A DNA stretch of 64,000 bases, from positions 1 to 64,000 of the forward strand of contig CAKQIY010000001.1 of the NCBI GenBank assembly GCA_934247115.1, given 5' to 3'. Shown in pieces: positions 17,070-26,525 of this stretch. Positions within the stretch are counted from its first letter, which is position 1, and the number at the start of each line of letters is the position of its first letter. This DNA comes from an uncultured Coprococcus sp. (GTDB lineage Bacteria; Bacillota; Clostridia; Lachnospirales; Lachnospiraceae). The translations under genes and the position numbers were made by a program. The notes below the pieces were generated by a model. It saw nothing but the letters and a program-made list of their open reading frames with translations, was not told where the DNA came from and did no database searches.

Positions 17070-20000
17070 TTAAAGCAGCATGAGATTTGCATCGAAGAAA
17101 TGACTGTTGTACAGATATGTATCCATAGTCTGTATAAGCTCATGGTCATTCCGCGTCTCCTGGCTCACCAGCATGCTGTTGATAAGCTCAAAGCTGCTTC
17201 CGCCCTCCTTGTGGAAGGTCTCATTCTTCAATATATCACTCTCAACTATCTTGGAAGTGCCATTTACCCCGTCAATGGAATATATCAGTGTCTCCCCATG
17301 GAATACCACCACTTCCTTGACATATATTCCAGGTATGATCTCGTTCATCCTCTCAGACTTGTAATGGGCCATACTGCTGCTCTCCTGTCCGAAGCTGTAG
17401 CTCACCCAGACCTGCCTGCCACTTTCTCCCTTGAAGATGACGTATGTCTTGAACCTCATATCTCCCGGAAGCTTAACAACAGACTCAAATCTTCTGAAGA
17501 AAGGAAGTATCTTGCTGTACTCTATAAACTGTCTCACATTTGTCCGGATCCACTCTCTCTGCTCCTCAGTGTATCTTCCCCCGCGGTTACTGAAGTAGTA
17601 CAGAAGGCTCATACGTGATATCTCATCCTTTATATTGCCTCTGGCTATCTCCTTGTACAGATCCTCCATGATGTATGACGGGATCTTGTGTTCCCTGATA
17701 AGATACTGATGCGCACAGTACCTCAGGAATGCCTTGACTACCATGCCACGGCTTCTGCCGCGATAGTACACCTCAAATATATCATAGATAGATTCTATAT
17801 ATCCGTCTGCGAACATCATCTGTGCCAGTATATTCTCCGACAGCATATCTATATTCCTGTAATTGGAGTTCACCGCTTTGAACAGGTTAGCCATCTCCTC
17901 CAGTGAACCATTGTAATTGTTGATAAGGTAGGACAATATCTTCTGTCCTGCATATCCTCTCCTATATATATACACACATATGGATATCAGCAGTCTGCCC
18001 TCATCGTACCGCTTGTCGTCTATTCCGTACTCAGCGATCTTGATAAGCTCATCTATATCCACATCCACATATCCAAATCTGTACATTCCATCAAATGCAC
18101 AGTCGTACATATCCAGTGCTATATAGTAAGTATTTATCCTTGATGCATATGAAGGATCGACGAAATCCAGATCTATCCTTGACAGATATTTGCCAAGTAT
18201 GTCTGCATCAAAGTTCTCATGATAATATTCCACCATGTGAGTCAGGGCTTCCTGACGCACTCTGTAGCTCACCTCCGGACAGAGGGCTATATCCCTGGCC
18301 AGATTGATCTCCTTTGCATCCCTGTGTGTGAATATATCTATATCATTGTAGAGGAACAGAAGATACCTGTAATCCCTTGGGCTGTACTCCTGACATATAT
18401 CAAGATAACTTCTCTCATCAACTATTCTCTCCAGCCTGTACGGCACCGTGCTGACGTATCTGCCTCCATTGTCATCCAACAGCGTAATTATAGCTGACGG
18501 CGACAGTATCTCCACATAAGCTTCACCATTCACAACCGGAACCTTCACTTCACCGCCCAGTTCACTGTGTGATACCATGATATATGTTATATTCTCGTTG
18601 TCACAGACAAACTTTCTCTTGAATATTATGTTGATGAGCTTGGTAGCAAATTCCGGCTTGACTGTCTCAGGATCAAGGAATTCATCGTATATGACCGTAA
18701 GATCATCGCTGACCCTGCCCTGGAGTATCATCTTCTCCATAAATCTCTCGATAGCCGGCATAAAGTCTCTGTATACGGATCTCTGGCTCTCCTTGTTCAT
18801 GATCACATTCGCATAGATATAAGCAAGCTCATCATCACTGAGCACATTCTTATAGCTGAAATATCTGAGTATCGCCTCCGGAATCTCGTCGTAATGTCTT
18901 GTATCCATGCTTCTTATAAAGCATTCATTGAGACCGACATACTTGAGATCCATCTCAGATGCATCACTGTAATATCTGTGATACTGAGGATCATACATCC
19001 TGTTCTTGATCAATATGCCACATATGGCATCCAATGTCGTCCTGTCATGCCGCATATCGTATATCTGTCCCAGCATCTTAAATGCCTGCTCATCAAAATC
19101 CTTCTGTCTGGATGCCGTCTTGACAAACTCAACTATGACATCCTCAGACACGAATTCATTCCTCATGCCCCATCTCAGTGAAGAAATCTCCAGCGGTGCG
19201 ATCTTCTTCATCATAAGCGGCTGCTTATTGAACATATCACACATCTCAAAATATATAACAGGGCTGTTGACACCCTCGTTGAACAGCTTCTGTATATCAT
19301 CATACAGAACCCATTTGTCCTCTGTATAGCTCACATCCACAAACAGCAGTATCCAGAAATAGAACAATCTGTTTTTTCCACCGGCTTCAAATCTCTCTCT
19401 CACCATTGTGGCCGTCCTGTCTATTAGAAACTTCTCTCTGCGAAGCAGTGACTTCAGATAGCTCAGATAACACTTCTCCATATCATCCATACTGGTAAAG
19501 TTCGCATCGGCATCTATCCTGAGAAATTCCTGCTCGACGAATTCCGTGTGGCCCTCAAGTATCTGCATGTGCAGCAATCCCAGTCTGTACATACCATACT
19601 CCGGTCTGTACTTTATAAGTGTTCCAAGTGCATCCCTTGTCTCTGCAATATACTTCTTCAGATCGATCTTGTCGGTCCTGAAATCAATATATGCCTTCAC
19701 CAGTGCCTCTTCCGCTCTCTTGATCGTGAATCTGGTCTGCCTGCTCTTCGGAGTCATCTTGATGACCTCCGGCTTTCTTATGCTGACCTGCACCCTCATA
19801 TTCTGGTATGTATTCCAAATATATATATATCCCGATGACTCTCCATCATGTATCTTCTGTGGATCTATCAGAAAGCTCAGCTGAAATGTGTTACCATCAA
19901 AGCTGTTCCACTTGAGAACACTTGTCTCCGGTATAAGAAAATCACAGTCTGAAGCTATCTTAGTGTTGATGTAGCCCCATGTGTTCTTGGTTATTGTGAC

Positions 20001-20636
20001 CGTAGCTCTGACCAGCTCTGTCGGCATCTCCACAAGCAGATCGTTCTGGGCAACCGACAGTGTGAGTGCCCTCTTCTTGTGGGTATACACAAGGAACTCC
20101 TCCATGGCCTGTCCTATGGACAGAGACAGTCCAAGGGTATCGTAGACCCTCTGAAGCTTCTCGTCTCTTCCTATAAATGTGCGCACAAAATCCTCGCTGC
20201 CAAATATCCGTATGGCATCCTCCCAGTTCTCCTCTGCATATGATGCGAACTGAAACAGATCCTCCAGCTTCTTTCCCTCAACCTGGATGTATGGCGCCAC
20301 GATCGTTATGTGATATGGAACTATAAACTCTCCGCCATCTGTAATGATGTTGATATGCCCCTTGAACGATTTGCCACGTTCAATACCGCGGGCATCAAAT
20401 GAATAACTTATTTTATTCTTCATGCCAATGAAGGTATGACTCTTGAAATCCAGTATATATCGGCTATCGTAAACCATAAGCTTCACCGCACAATTGTTGG
20501 AGGAATTAACTGTAAATTCACCCTCATACACCGTGCCTGCCTCAATATTAAGTTCTATCTTGCTGACCGATATGGCTACATCAGGTCTGTCGACCTTGAA
20601 TTCGCCACGTGCATACTGCTCAACTATTCCCTTCAT
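17070..20636 (-). CDS. giant 1188-residue protein (DUF5717-like)
   Basis: A very large protein without signal peptide or membrane segment. Residues 1-110 look like an immunoglobulin-type beta sandwich (VSKIELNIEAGTVYEGEFTV). A second beta domain covers about 190-290. From about 300 to 1050 it is almost all helical, with repeated pair-of-helix patterns such as the stretch around YDMRHDRTTLDAICGIL. The C-terminal 130 residues are beta-rich again. It resembles the family labelled DUF5717 in Lachnospiraceae. GGAG lies nine bases before the ATG. The Hsp70-like gene follows after 21 bases. Nothing in the sequence gives a catalytic function; a scaffold or client-binding role is guesswork. Confidence 0.8.
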   Translation of the reverse strand: MKGIVEQYARGEFKVDRPDVAISVSKIELNIEAGTVYEGEFTVNSSNNCAVKLMVYDSRYILDFKSHTFIGMKNKISYSFDARGIERGKSFKGHINIITDGGEFIVPYHITIVAPYIQVEGKKLEDLFQFASYAEENWEDAIRIFGSEDFVRTFIGRDEKLQRVYDTLGLSLSIGQAMEEFLVYTHKKRALTLSVAQNDLLVEMPTELVRATVTITKNTWGYINTKIASDCDFLIPETSVLKWNSFDGNTFQLSFLIDPQKIHDGESSGYIYIWNTYQNMRVQVSIRKPEVIKMTPKSRQTRFTIKRAEEALVKAYIDFRTDKIDLKKYIAETRDALGTLIKYRPEYGMYRLGLLHMQILEGHTEFVEQEFLRIDADANFTSMDDMEKCYLSYLKSLLRREKFLIDRTATMVRERFEAGGKNRLFYFWILLFVDVSYTEDKWVLYDDIQKLFNEGVNSPVIYFEMCDMFNKQPLMMKKIAPLEISSLRWGMRNEFVSEDVIVEFVKTASRQKDFDEQAFKMLGQIYDMRHDRTTLDAICGILIKNRMYDPQYHRYYSDASEMDLKYVGLNECFIRSMDTRHYDEIPEAILRYFSYKNVLSDDELAYIYANVIMNKESQRSVYRDFMPAIERFMEKMILQGRVSDDLTVIYDEFLDPETVKPEFATKLINIIFKRKFVCDNENITYIMVSHSELGGEVKVPVVNGEAYVEILSPSAIITLLDDNGGRYVSTVPYRLERIVDERSYLDICQEYSPRDYRYLLFLYNDIDIFTHRDAKEINLARDIALCPEVSYRVRQEALTHMVEYYHENFDADILGKYLSRIDLDFVDPSYASRINTYYIALDMYDCAFDGMYRFGYVDVDIDELIKIAEYGIDDKRYDEGRLLISICVYIYRRGYAGQKILSYLINNYNGSLEEMANLFKAVNSNYRNIDMLSENILAQMMFADGYIESIYDIFEVYYRGRSRGMVVKAFLRYCAHQYLIREHKIPSYIMEDLYKEIARGNIKDEISRMSLLYYFSNRGGRYTEEQREWIRTNVRQFIEYSKILPFFRRFESVVKLPGDMRFKTYVIFKGESGRQVWVSYSFGQESSSMAHYKSERMNEIIPGIYVKEVVVFHGETLIYSIDGVNGTSKIVESDILKNETFHKEGGSSFELINSMLVSQETRNDHELIQTMDTYLYNSHFFDANLMLL

Positions 20637-20664
20637 CGCCTGGTCTCCTGTATCTGATTCTGTG

Positions 20665-20734
20665 GTCTTTTTGTCAAAATTAACTCATAATGGTTGTATT
20701 TGACGTTATCAATCGGTATAATTGACAAAAAGAC
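20665..20734. repeat. 13-base inverted repeat in a divergent promoter region
   Basis: GTCTTTTTGTCAA (20665-20677) and TTGACAAAAAGAC (20722-20734) are perfect inverted copies with 44 bases between them. They bracket the promoter region shared by the giant-protein operon and the aminotransferase gene, and the right arm abuts the -10 box of the latter. This is a plausible regulator site, with no regulator gene nearby. Confidence 0.5.
20694..20722 (+). promoter_or_regulatory. promoter of the aminotransferase gene
   Basis: TTGTAT (20694-20699) and TATAAT (20717-20722) are 17 bases apart. The start of translation is about 100 bases downstream. The -10 matches consensus fully, the -35 in four of six positions. 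Confidence 0.6.
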
Positions 20735-20822
20735 ATATATTCAGATTATAACAAAATATTGTCTTTTTTTAAACAATATAAACAGAAAAATAACTTAAAA
20801 CAACTGAAAAAGGGGTTTTTTT

Positions 20823-21893
20823 ATGAAAAAAGGGGTTATCAATCTAACTACTGAGAATCTGCTCGGTCAGGTGGAAACTGTCCGTGCCGACCTCAACATG
20901 AATCCGCTTGGGATTCCCGAATCTGTTACCAAAGCTATATCAGACAGTATGGGGCAGCTGTCCGTCTATCCGGATCGCAGCATGAAGAAGCTTAAGGAGG
21001 CCATTGCCACATATTCAGGCGCCGCTGCAGATGATATCGTGGTCGGCGGAAGTTCCTATGAGTTTATCAAGATACTGTGTGAATTTACTTCACCGAAGAA
21101 GGCTATACTGATCACACCAGGAGCACAGAACTATGAAAAGCTGTTGACACTGAATGGATGCGATATAACATTTTACTCCACTCCGGAGGAAGAGAATTTC
21201 ACCCTTGATATCGCCGATTTTATATCTGTTCTGTCCGAGGATATAGATATTGTATTCATATCCAATCCAAACGGAACAACATCACAGATAATAGACACAG
21301 AATCCATGGAATTCATCGCAAAGATATGTGATGGCAACGATATAACACTGGTGGTAGACGAAGAATATATGGATTTTGCAGATGATCTGGAGAGCAATTC
21401 TGCCATTCCTCTCACATCGGAATACGAGAATGTTATCGTGCTGCGAAACACAACGAAATTTTTTGCAGTTCCCGGACTCAGACTGGCTTATATGATCACA
21501 TCGAATCCTGTTCTCAAGAAAACTCTCGAGATCACCGGACTGCCATTTGCAATAGGCAAGCTTGTCGAAGCCGCCGGAGTTGCCATGTTCACCGATGACG
21601 AGTACATTTCCGAGTCAAAGGAACTTATAAGGACAGAGCGCAATCTTGTGTACTCAGCTCTATCAACCCACAAGACGATAAAGCTCTACAAACCATCTGC
21701 AAACTTTATTCTGATAAAACTGCTCAAAAATGATGTTTCTGCGGGAGATGTTGTGGAGCACTGTCTTCCAAAGGGACTATACATAAGGAGCTGTGCGGAT
21801 ATCAGAGGTCTTGACAACAAATATATAAGATTCTGTTTTATGAACCCTAAACAGGATGACCTGTTGGTCAACACAATTCTCGAAATTGTGTAA
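20823..21893 (+). CDS. PLP-dependent class I/II aminotransferase, CobD/HisC-like
   Basis: A 356-residue fold type I enzyme. The PLP site shows FISNPNGTTSQ, Asp179 in VVDEEYMDF (binds the pyridine nitrogen), and Lys212 in RNTTKFFAVPGLRLAY. The TKFFA-PGLR form is closer to threonine-phosphate decarboxylase (CobD) than to canonical histidinol-phosphate aminotransferases. YIRFCF near the end binds the substrate carboxylate. No cobalamin or histidine genes are nearby, so the substrate is open. AAGGGG lies seven bases before the ATG. The phosphoribosyltransferase-like gene follows 105 bases later and may share the transcript. Confidence 0.85.
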   Translation: MKKGVINLTTENLLGQVETVRADLNMNPLGIPESVTKAISDSMGQLSVYPDRSMKKLKEAIATYSGAAADDIVVGGSSYEFIKILCEFTSPKKAILITPGAQNYEKLLTLNGCDITFYSTPEEENFTLDIADFISVLSEDIDIVFISNPNGTTSQIIDTESMEFIAKICDGNDITLVVDEEYMDFADDLESNSAIPLTSEYENVIVLRNTTKFFAVPGLRLAYMITSNPVLKKTLEITGLPFAIGKLVEAAGVAMFTDDEYISESKELIRTERNLVYSALSTHKTIKLYKPSANFILIKLLKNDVSAGDVVEHCLPKGLYIRSCADIRGLDNKYIRFCFMNPKQDDLLVNTILEIV

Positions 21894-21998
21894 CGCTGGT
21901 TTAATGAAAATACGATCTTTACCAGAATATTCAATCTGCGACCACTCGCAAAATATTCTGCGATTATAATTCAAATTTTAAAAAGGAGAATAAAGGCT

Positions 21999-22640
21999 AT
22001 GGAAAACATTACAACAAAGATTACATCATCCTATAACAACGCACTTGATATTAAGGTGGTTGACGGACACTTCGCAACCAACCACTCCCATATCAACAAA
22101 TACATCGACATGACAACCCTCAAGAGCAGAAGAAAAATGGCTCTTGCTGCTGCCAAGTCTATGGCAACAGAGTACGTTGCAACAACAATCGTCGATACCA
22201 TCGTATGTATGGATGGCACAGAAGTTATAGGTGCATATCTGGCAAATGCTCTCACAGAGAACGGTATCGTGTCAATGAACCAGCACCAGACAATATACAT
22301 CATGACACCTGAGGTTCACTCATCAGGTCAGCTGATCTTCAGAGACAATCTCCAGCCTATGATCAAAAATAAAAACATCCTCCTGCTTCTGGCTTCAGCC
22401 ACAACAGGAAAGACTATAAAGCAGAGTATTGAGTGTATCGAATATTACGGTGGAACCATTTCCGGTATTTCAGCTATATTCTCGGCAACTGACGAAGTAG
22501 CGGGACACGAGGTTCACTCTCTGTTCAACAAGAAGGATATAGACGATTACGCATCTTATTCCGTCGACGAATGTCCTATGTGCAAGGCTGGCAAGAAGAT
22601 CGAGGCCATTGTCAACAGCTATGGATATTCGATGCTGTAG
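21999..22640 (+). CDS. phosphoribosyltransferase-like protein, orotate PRTase type
   Basis: A 213-residue protein with the type I phosphoribosyltransferase fold: IVDTIVCMDGTEVIG, then the substrate loop and a TTG-containing PRPP region. In active enzymes the PRPP motif has two acidic residues before T-T-G (V-x-D/E-D-x-x-T-T-G). Here it reads ILLLLASATTGKTI at 127-140, so both acids are absent. A C-terminal CPMCKAGKK adds a Cys pair. It closely fits a Lachnospiraceae family usually labelled orotate phosphoribosyltransferase, but the changes make that activity uncertain. AAGGAG precedes the ATG. Confidence 0.7.
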   Translation: MENITTKITSSYNNALDIKVVDGHFATNHSHINKYIDMTTLKSRRKMALAAAKSMATEYVATTIVDTIVCMDGTEVIGAYLANALTENGIVSMNQHQTIYIMTPEVHSSGQLIFRDNLQPMIKNKNILLLLASATTGKTIKQSIECIEYYGGTISGISAIFSATDEVAGHEVHSLFNKKDIDDYASYSVDECPMCKAGKKIEAIVNSYGYSML

Positions 22641-22697
22641 ATTAAATAATTACAATATACATAGTCAAAACTGACTATTAGGCACCTGAATGCACAT

Positions 22698-22745
22698 AAA
22701 AGTCTAAGCTTTAGGATATCTTTCCTTTGTAAGCTTAGACTTTTT
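22698..22745 (+). terminator. intrinsic terminator
   Basis: AAAGTCTAAGCTT pairs with AAGCTTAGACTTT around a 19-base loop and is followed by TTCTTTT. It lies about 60 bases after the phosphoribosyltransferase-like gene. Bases 22746-22885 hold no gene I can see. Confidence 0.8.
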
Positions 22746-22885
22746 CTTTTCATTTTATTTTTCGAGTTTCCGAACTTAAACCCTATCTCTGATTCACATC
22801 TTTTCGCATTCCGCTATCCAAAAAGTAAAATCACCCCTTAAAAAACCTCCTAAATTCGCTTATTTAACGCATTTGTGCCACTCTA

Positions 22886-22914
22886 TTGACTTTAATTTTC
22901 CAATAATGTATCGT
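22886..22914 (+). promoter_or_regulatory. promoter of the Rpn-type nuclease gene
   Basis: TTGACT (22886-22891) and TATCGT (22909-22914) stand 17 bases apart, about 40 bases before the TTG start codon. The -35 is near consensus; the -10 is moderate. Confidence 0.5.
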
Positions 22915-22956
22915 GTGACCTACCAGCTGGAATACGAATTCTAAGGAGATTTTTAT

Positions 22957-24054
22957 TTGACATATACAGGCAACAACAATATACATAATGAGATGATATT
23001 TGATCGTGCTTTCAAGAAAATATTAACCCTCTCATCAAAGGCCGTGACCAATATGATAAATGGTCTTTTTAACACAAACTACGATCCTGATACCACGACC
23101 ATCAGCTATCACTGGACTGAACACCAAGCCGACAGCACCCTCAAGACCACTCTTGCAGACACTATCCTGATACTAAACAACAAAGACGCATATCATATGG
23201 AGGCCCAGATCACCGAGGACCAGGAGATCATATTCCGCGTATTTTCTTACGGGTATGGCTATGCAGATGTCAACAAAGAAGCCATGCCGGCTGGCGATAC
23301 AGCTCAGCCCAATTTTGTCCTTCATTTTCCAAATCCTTGCATAATATTTCTTGGCGACGTCTCATCAAAAGTGCCAGACAAATATAATCTACAGCTTGAT
23401 TTTGGGGATCAGAAAATCTATACCTACACTGTGCCAACGGTGAAGCTTGCCGATATCAGTGCGCAGGAACTGAACAACAGAAAGATGGTTATACTCATAC
23501 CTTTTCACCTTTTAAAGCTCAGAAAGCTCATGGCTAAAAACAGATCACATGACACTATCTGTTCGTTGAAAAAGCTCGTTGAGACTGATATACTTGGCAG
23601 TATAGAAACTAACCAGCAGCTAGGAAATATAACTCCTTCTGATGCTCATCAGCTCATATCGCTGACGAAGAAATTATATTCCTATCTGTATGAAACCTAT
23701 ACAGAAAGCGAGGAGGTACATGATATGATCGATCAGTCCCTGGAGCTTGAATCTGATGAACTTGTGTTAAAGATGCAGGCGTTGGAGGAGAAACTTAAAG
23801 AATTAAACATCAAAACCGCCGAAGTAGACGCAGCGAATGCCAAGCTAGAAACTACTCGAGCTAAACTAGGCGCTACTCAGGCTGAACTGGACTCTACTCA
23901 GAACAAACTAGGCGCTACTCAGGCTGAACTGGACTCTACTCAGAACAAACTAGGCGCTACTCAGGCTGAACTGGACTCCACTCAGGCTAAACTCAGCGAC
24001 GCCGAATCAGAAATTGCGCGACTCAAAAAGGAGCTTGAGCAGGCAAAGAGATAA
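22957..24054 (+). CDS. Rpn/YhgA-like PD-(D/E)XK nuclease with repeat coiled coil
   Basis: A 365-residue member of the Rpn (recombination-promoting nuclease)/PD-(D/E)XK transposase-like family. FDRAFKKIL opens the domain. The catalytic set is Asp68 in LADTILIL and Glu82-x-Gln84 in YHMEAQ. Residues 265-365 form a long coiled coil that includes three almost identical 14-residue units, two heptads each. E. coli Rpn proteins cut DNA and promote RecA-independent recombination; here the activity is inferred. The start is a TTG with AAGGAG eight bases upstream; no ATG fits. Such genes often occur as multiple copies per genome. Confidence 0.82.
   Translation: MTYTGNNNIHNEMIFDRAFKKILTLSSKAVTNMINGLFNTNYDPDTTTISYHWTEHQADSTLKTTLADTILILNNKDAYHMEAQITEDQEIIFRVFSYGYGYADVNKEAMPAGDTAQPNFVLHFPNPCIIFLGDVSSKVPDKYNLQLDFGDQKIYTYTVPTVKLADISAQELNNRKMVILIPFHLLKLRKLMAKNRSHDTICSLKKLVETDILGSIETNQQLGNITPSDAHQLISLTKKLYSYLYETYTESEEVHDMIDQSLELESDELVLKMQALEEKLKELNIKTAEVDAANAKLETTRAKLGATQAELDSTQNKLGATQAELDSTQNKLGATQAELDSTQAKLSDAESEIARLKKELEQAKR
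23863..23988. repeat. three 42-base tandem repeats
   Basis: Units start at 23863, 23905 and 23947, each beginning AAACTAGGCGCTACTCAGG. The first two are identical and the third differs at its 3' end. Each encodes fourteen coiled-coil residues, so the array is in frame. Near identity at the nucleotide level points to recent duplication. Confidence 0.95.
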
Positions 24055-24084
24055 CACTGTCTTTGTATGTTGCTCCGCACAATT

Positions 24085-24155
24085 AAAACGACTGCCTAGG
24101 TGGCATGTGATTTTCTATTATTGAAAACCACACACCATCAAGGCAGCCGTTTATT
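24085..24155. terminator. bidirectional terminator between convergent genes
   Basis: Arms of about 30 bases (AAACGACTGCCTAGGTGG and CCATCAAGGCAGCCGTTT at the ends) pair around TATTA. A T-run follows on the plus strand and an A-run precedes the left arm. It serves both the Rpn gene and potD. Confidence 0.8.
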
Positions 24156-24165
24156 TTATATTATT

Positions 24166-25737
24166 CTATTTCCCAAGATAAAATTTCTTTGACCTTTTAT
24201 GATATACGATCACTCCGGCCAGTGCACCGATCACCGCTGCCACAATAAACCATGCCCATGTCGGCACATCTTTGATATTGTAGCATCTGATGTTGATCCA
24301 CATCTGGTTGATATCCTTGGTGGCATCCTCATCGAAATACTCCATGACCGCACTTCTCTCTATGGCGTCCTGTGACGGATACTGAGCCCCAAGCTGTCTG
24401 TCGACCTGTTCCGCAGGAGCTCTGAGCACGTAGTCAGGATCTGAGTTGTCCCCTGTGAAGAAATATCCAAGTGGATAATCAACAACATCCTCCTCGTCAT
24501 CCTCTGCACCATAAGTGTAATCCAGATATGAATATACCGTATCGTCATCCCCACCTGCTATGACTGAGGTATAACCAATGTAATACATGTTGCGGACTGC
24601 ATTGTCCGGCCTTGACACAAAGTTGATAAACGCCTCGGCCGCCTGCTTTCTGTCAGCATCACCATCTATCCCATTCTTCAGCATAACCCATCCGTCAAAG
24701 TACAGATTTGTGCACTCCTCAGGGACCGCAAAGTCAAGCTGCACACCATCCTCCTCAGCCTGATCCATGGCATATACTGCATCACCTGACCACTGGTAAT
24801 TCGCAACAACCTTTCCTGTTATCATGTCTGCCTTACCACTGTCAGTCTCAAATGAATACACATTATCCTTTATATCCTGAAGCAGATCCTGTGACTTTGC
24901 TATCGTCTCAGGACTGACATCGTTCATGATATCCTTTAGCTGCTCTGAGTAATCCTCCTGAGCCCTGAATTCAGGGTCCATCAGCTTATCCCTCTGCAGT
25001 GCTCCGACTGCGGCGAAGTAGGAATCCCTGACATTATCTTTTATGGTGATCTGTTTTGCAAACTTAGGGTTGTTGAGGACTGTCCATGTTCCCGCCTCAT
25101 CAGCAGTCATCTTCTCCGGATTGTACAGAATTCCCGTAATTCCAAACATGAAGCCAGCTGCATATTTGCTCCAGGTCTCTCCATTTATCTCATGCGTCTC
25201 AAATGTATCTCTGATGTACGGCGACACACCATTTATATAATAATTCTTGTCGTTGTTCTCATCGAAAAAGTCGTCGGACAAAGGCTCAAGCTTGTTCTCA
25301 GACATAAGCTTCATGATCATGTACTCCGAAGGACATACAAGATCATACACATCGCCGAGAGTCAGCATATTATAGAGATCCTCATTGGTGCCGAAGCACG
25401 AATACTGAACATTCACCTTCACACCATAATTCTCGTAATACCAGTTCTCGAAATCCTCCACCATGGAATTCTCGCCAAATATAGTTGTTCCATTGTCCAG
25501 TTCCATGGCTTCGTCTTCATCCCAGCCGCCCTCGTCAATGTACTCTTCCCAGCTGCACACCCTGAGAGTGACCTCTTTTTCAGTAGCAGATGCACCGTCA
25601 CTCTTGACAGAAGCCGCATCTCCTGTATCCTCCGCCGCCATTACCGGCAGCATCTGTCCGGCAAGCAATGAAACAGCCATGACTGCTGCCGCCAGCTTTC
25701 TGGAAATCGAACGTCCAAAACATCTATGTCTTATCAT
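24166..25737 (-). CDS. potD: polyamine ABC transporter substrate-binding protein
   Basis: A 523-residue periplasmic-type binding protein of the spermidine/putrescine family. An N-terminal signal sequence (basic residues then LAAAVMAVSLLAGQ) precedes the mature part. Motifs include LRVCSWEEYID, CPSEYMIMKL and VANYQWSGDAVYAM, and the C-terminal end has a membrane segment near residues 490-515 followed by KRSKKF, so it is anchored at the C-terminus too. That is longer than the roughly 350 residues of typical PotD. I start at ATG 25737 with GGAGG upstream, overlapping the potC stop by four bases. Last gene of the operon. Confidence 0.9.
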   Translation of the reverse strand: MIRHRCFGRSISRKLAAAVMAVSLLAGQMLPVMAAEDTGDAASVKSDGASATEKEVTLRVCSWEEYIDEGGWDEDEAMELDNGTTIFGENSMVEDFENWYYENYGVKVNVQYSCFGTNEDLYNMLTLGDVYDLVCPSEYMIMKLMSENKLEPLSDDFFDENNDKNYYINGVSPYIRDTFETHEINGETWSKYAAGFMFGITGILYNPEKMTADEAGTWTVLNNPKFAKQITIKDNVRDSYFAAVGALQRDKLMDPEFRAQEDYSEQLKDIMNDVSPETIAKSQDLLQDIKDNVYSFETDSGKADMITGKVVANYQWSGDAVYAMDQAEEDGVQLDFAVPEECTNLYFDGWVMLKNGIDGDADRKQAAEAFINFVSRPDNAVRNMYYIGYTSVIAGGDDDTVYSYLDYTYGAEDDEEDVVDYPLGYFFTGDNSDPDYVLRAPAEQVDRQLGAQYPSQDAIERSAVMEYFDEDATKDINQMWINIRCYNIKDVPTWAWFIVAAVIGALAGVIVYHKRSKKFYLGK

Positions 25738-26525
25738 CGCTCCACCTCCTTCTTTCTTCCGGCCACATTCATAGCCACAACGATTATGACAACCAGTGCA
25801 AATATGACTGTTGAGAGCGCCCACAGGGCTGTCTTGATCTCAGTCTGAGAACCCTTTGTCGCATTTACAACGTAAGTACTTATGGTGTCAAATGTCGCAG
25901 GCTTGGTGTATGTCGCGATGAAGTAATCATCCAGTGACAGTGTAACAGCCAGCGCAAATCCCGAAATAATACCCGGAAGTATCTGAGGTATCACTACCTT
26001 TGTGAGTCCCTGGAAAGGTGTAGCTCCCAGATCCAACGCAGCCTCATACAGACTGCTGTCCATCTGCTTGAGCTTTGGCACTACCGACAGATATACGAAA
26101 GGTGCTGACAAAACCACATGGCCGATGACAAGTGGAACATAGCTGTCCTTGCTCATGCCAAATGCAACTATGAGCAGTATACATATAGAGAAACCTGTCA
26201 CAACATCTGCATTTACAACAGGCACCTCATTCATGGCATTTATCGATGCTGAAGCCCATTTCTTTGAGTAAAATGCACCTATAGCACCGAGTGTTCCGAG
26301 AATGGTTGCTATCAGTGCTGAACCTGCAGCCAGAAGCACAGTTCCAACGATCATTGACCTCAGCTCATCCTTGGTGAACAACGTCACATAATTGTGAAGC
26401 GACCATCCGTGAATGCTTCCGATATTTGCCGATGTAGTAAAGCTGTACACAGCCAGTATCAGTATAGGCATATATATGAGAAGCAGCATAATGCATATAA
26501 ATATAATCTTAGACCATTTCTTCAT
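25734..26525 (-). CDS. potC: polyamine ABC transporter permease PotC
   Basis: A 263-residue inner-membrane permease with six predicted membrane segments. The EAA loop that contacts the ATPase reads YEAALDLGATPFQGLTKVVIPQI at about 160-182. LSLDDYFIATY near residue 200 is typical for PotC. The gene starts one base inside the potB stop and ends in the potD start, so the whole operon is translationally coupled. It would form a heterodimer with PotB. Confidence 0.94.
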   Translation of the reverse strand: MKKWSKIIFICIMLLLIYMPILILAVYSFTTSANIGSIHGWSLHNYVTLFTKDELRSMIVGTVLLAAGSALIATILGTLGAIGAFYSKKWASASINAMNEVPVVNADVVTGFSICILLIVAFGMSKDSYVPLVIGHVVLSAPFVYLSVVPKLKQMDSSLYEAALDLGATPFQGLTKVVIPQILPGIISGFALAVTLSLDDYFIATYTKPATFDTISTYVVNATKGSQTEIKTALWALSTVIFALVVIIVVAMNVAGRKKEVER

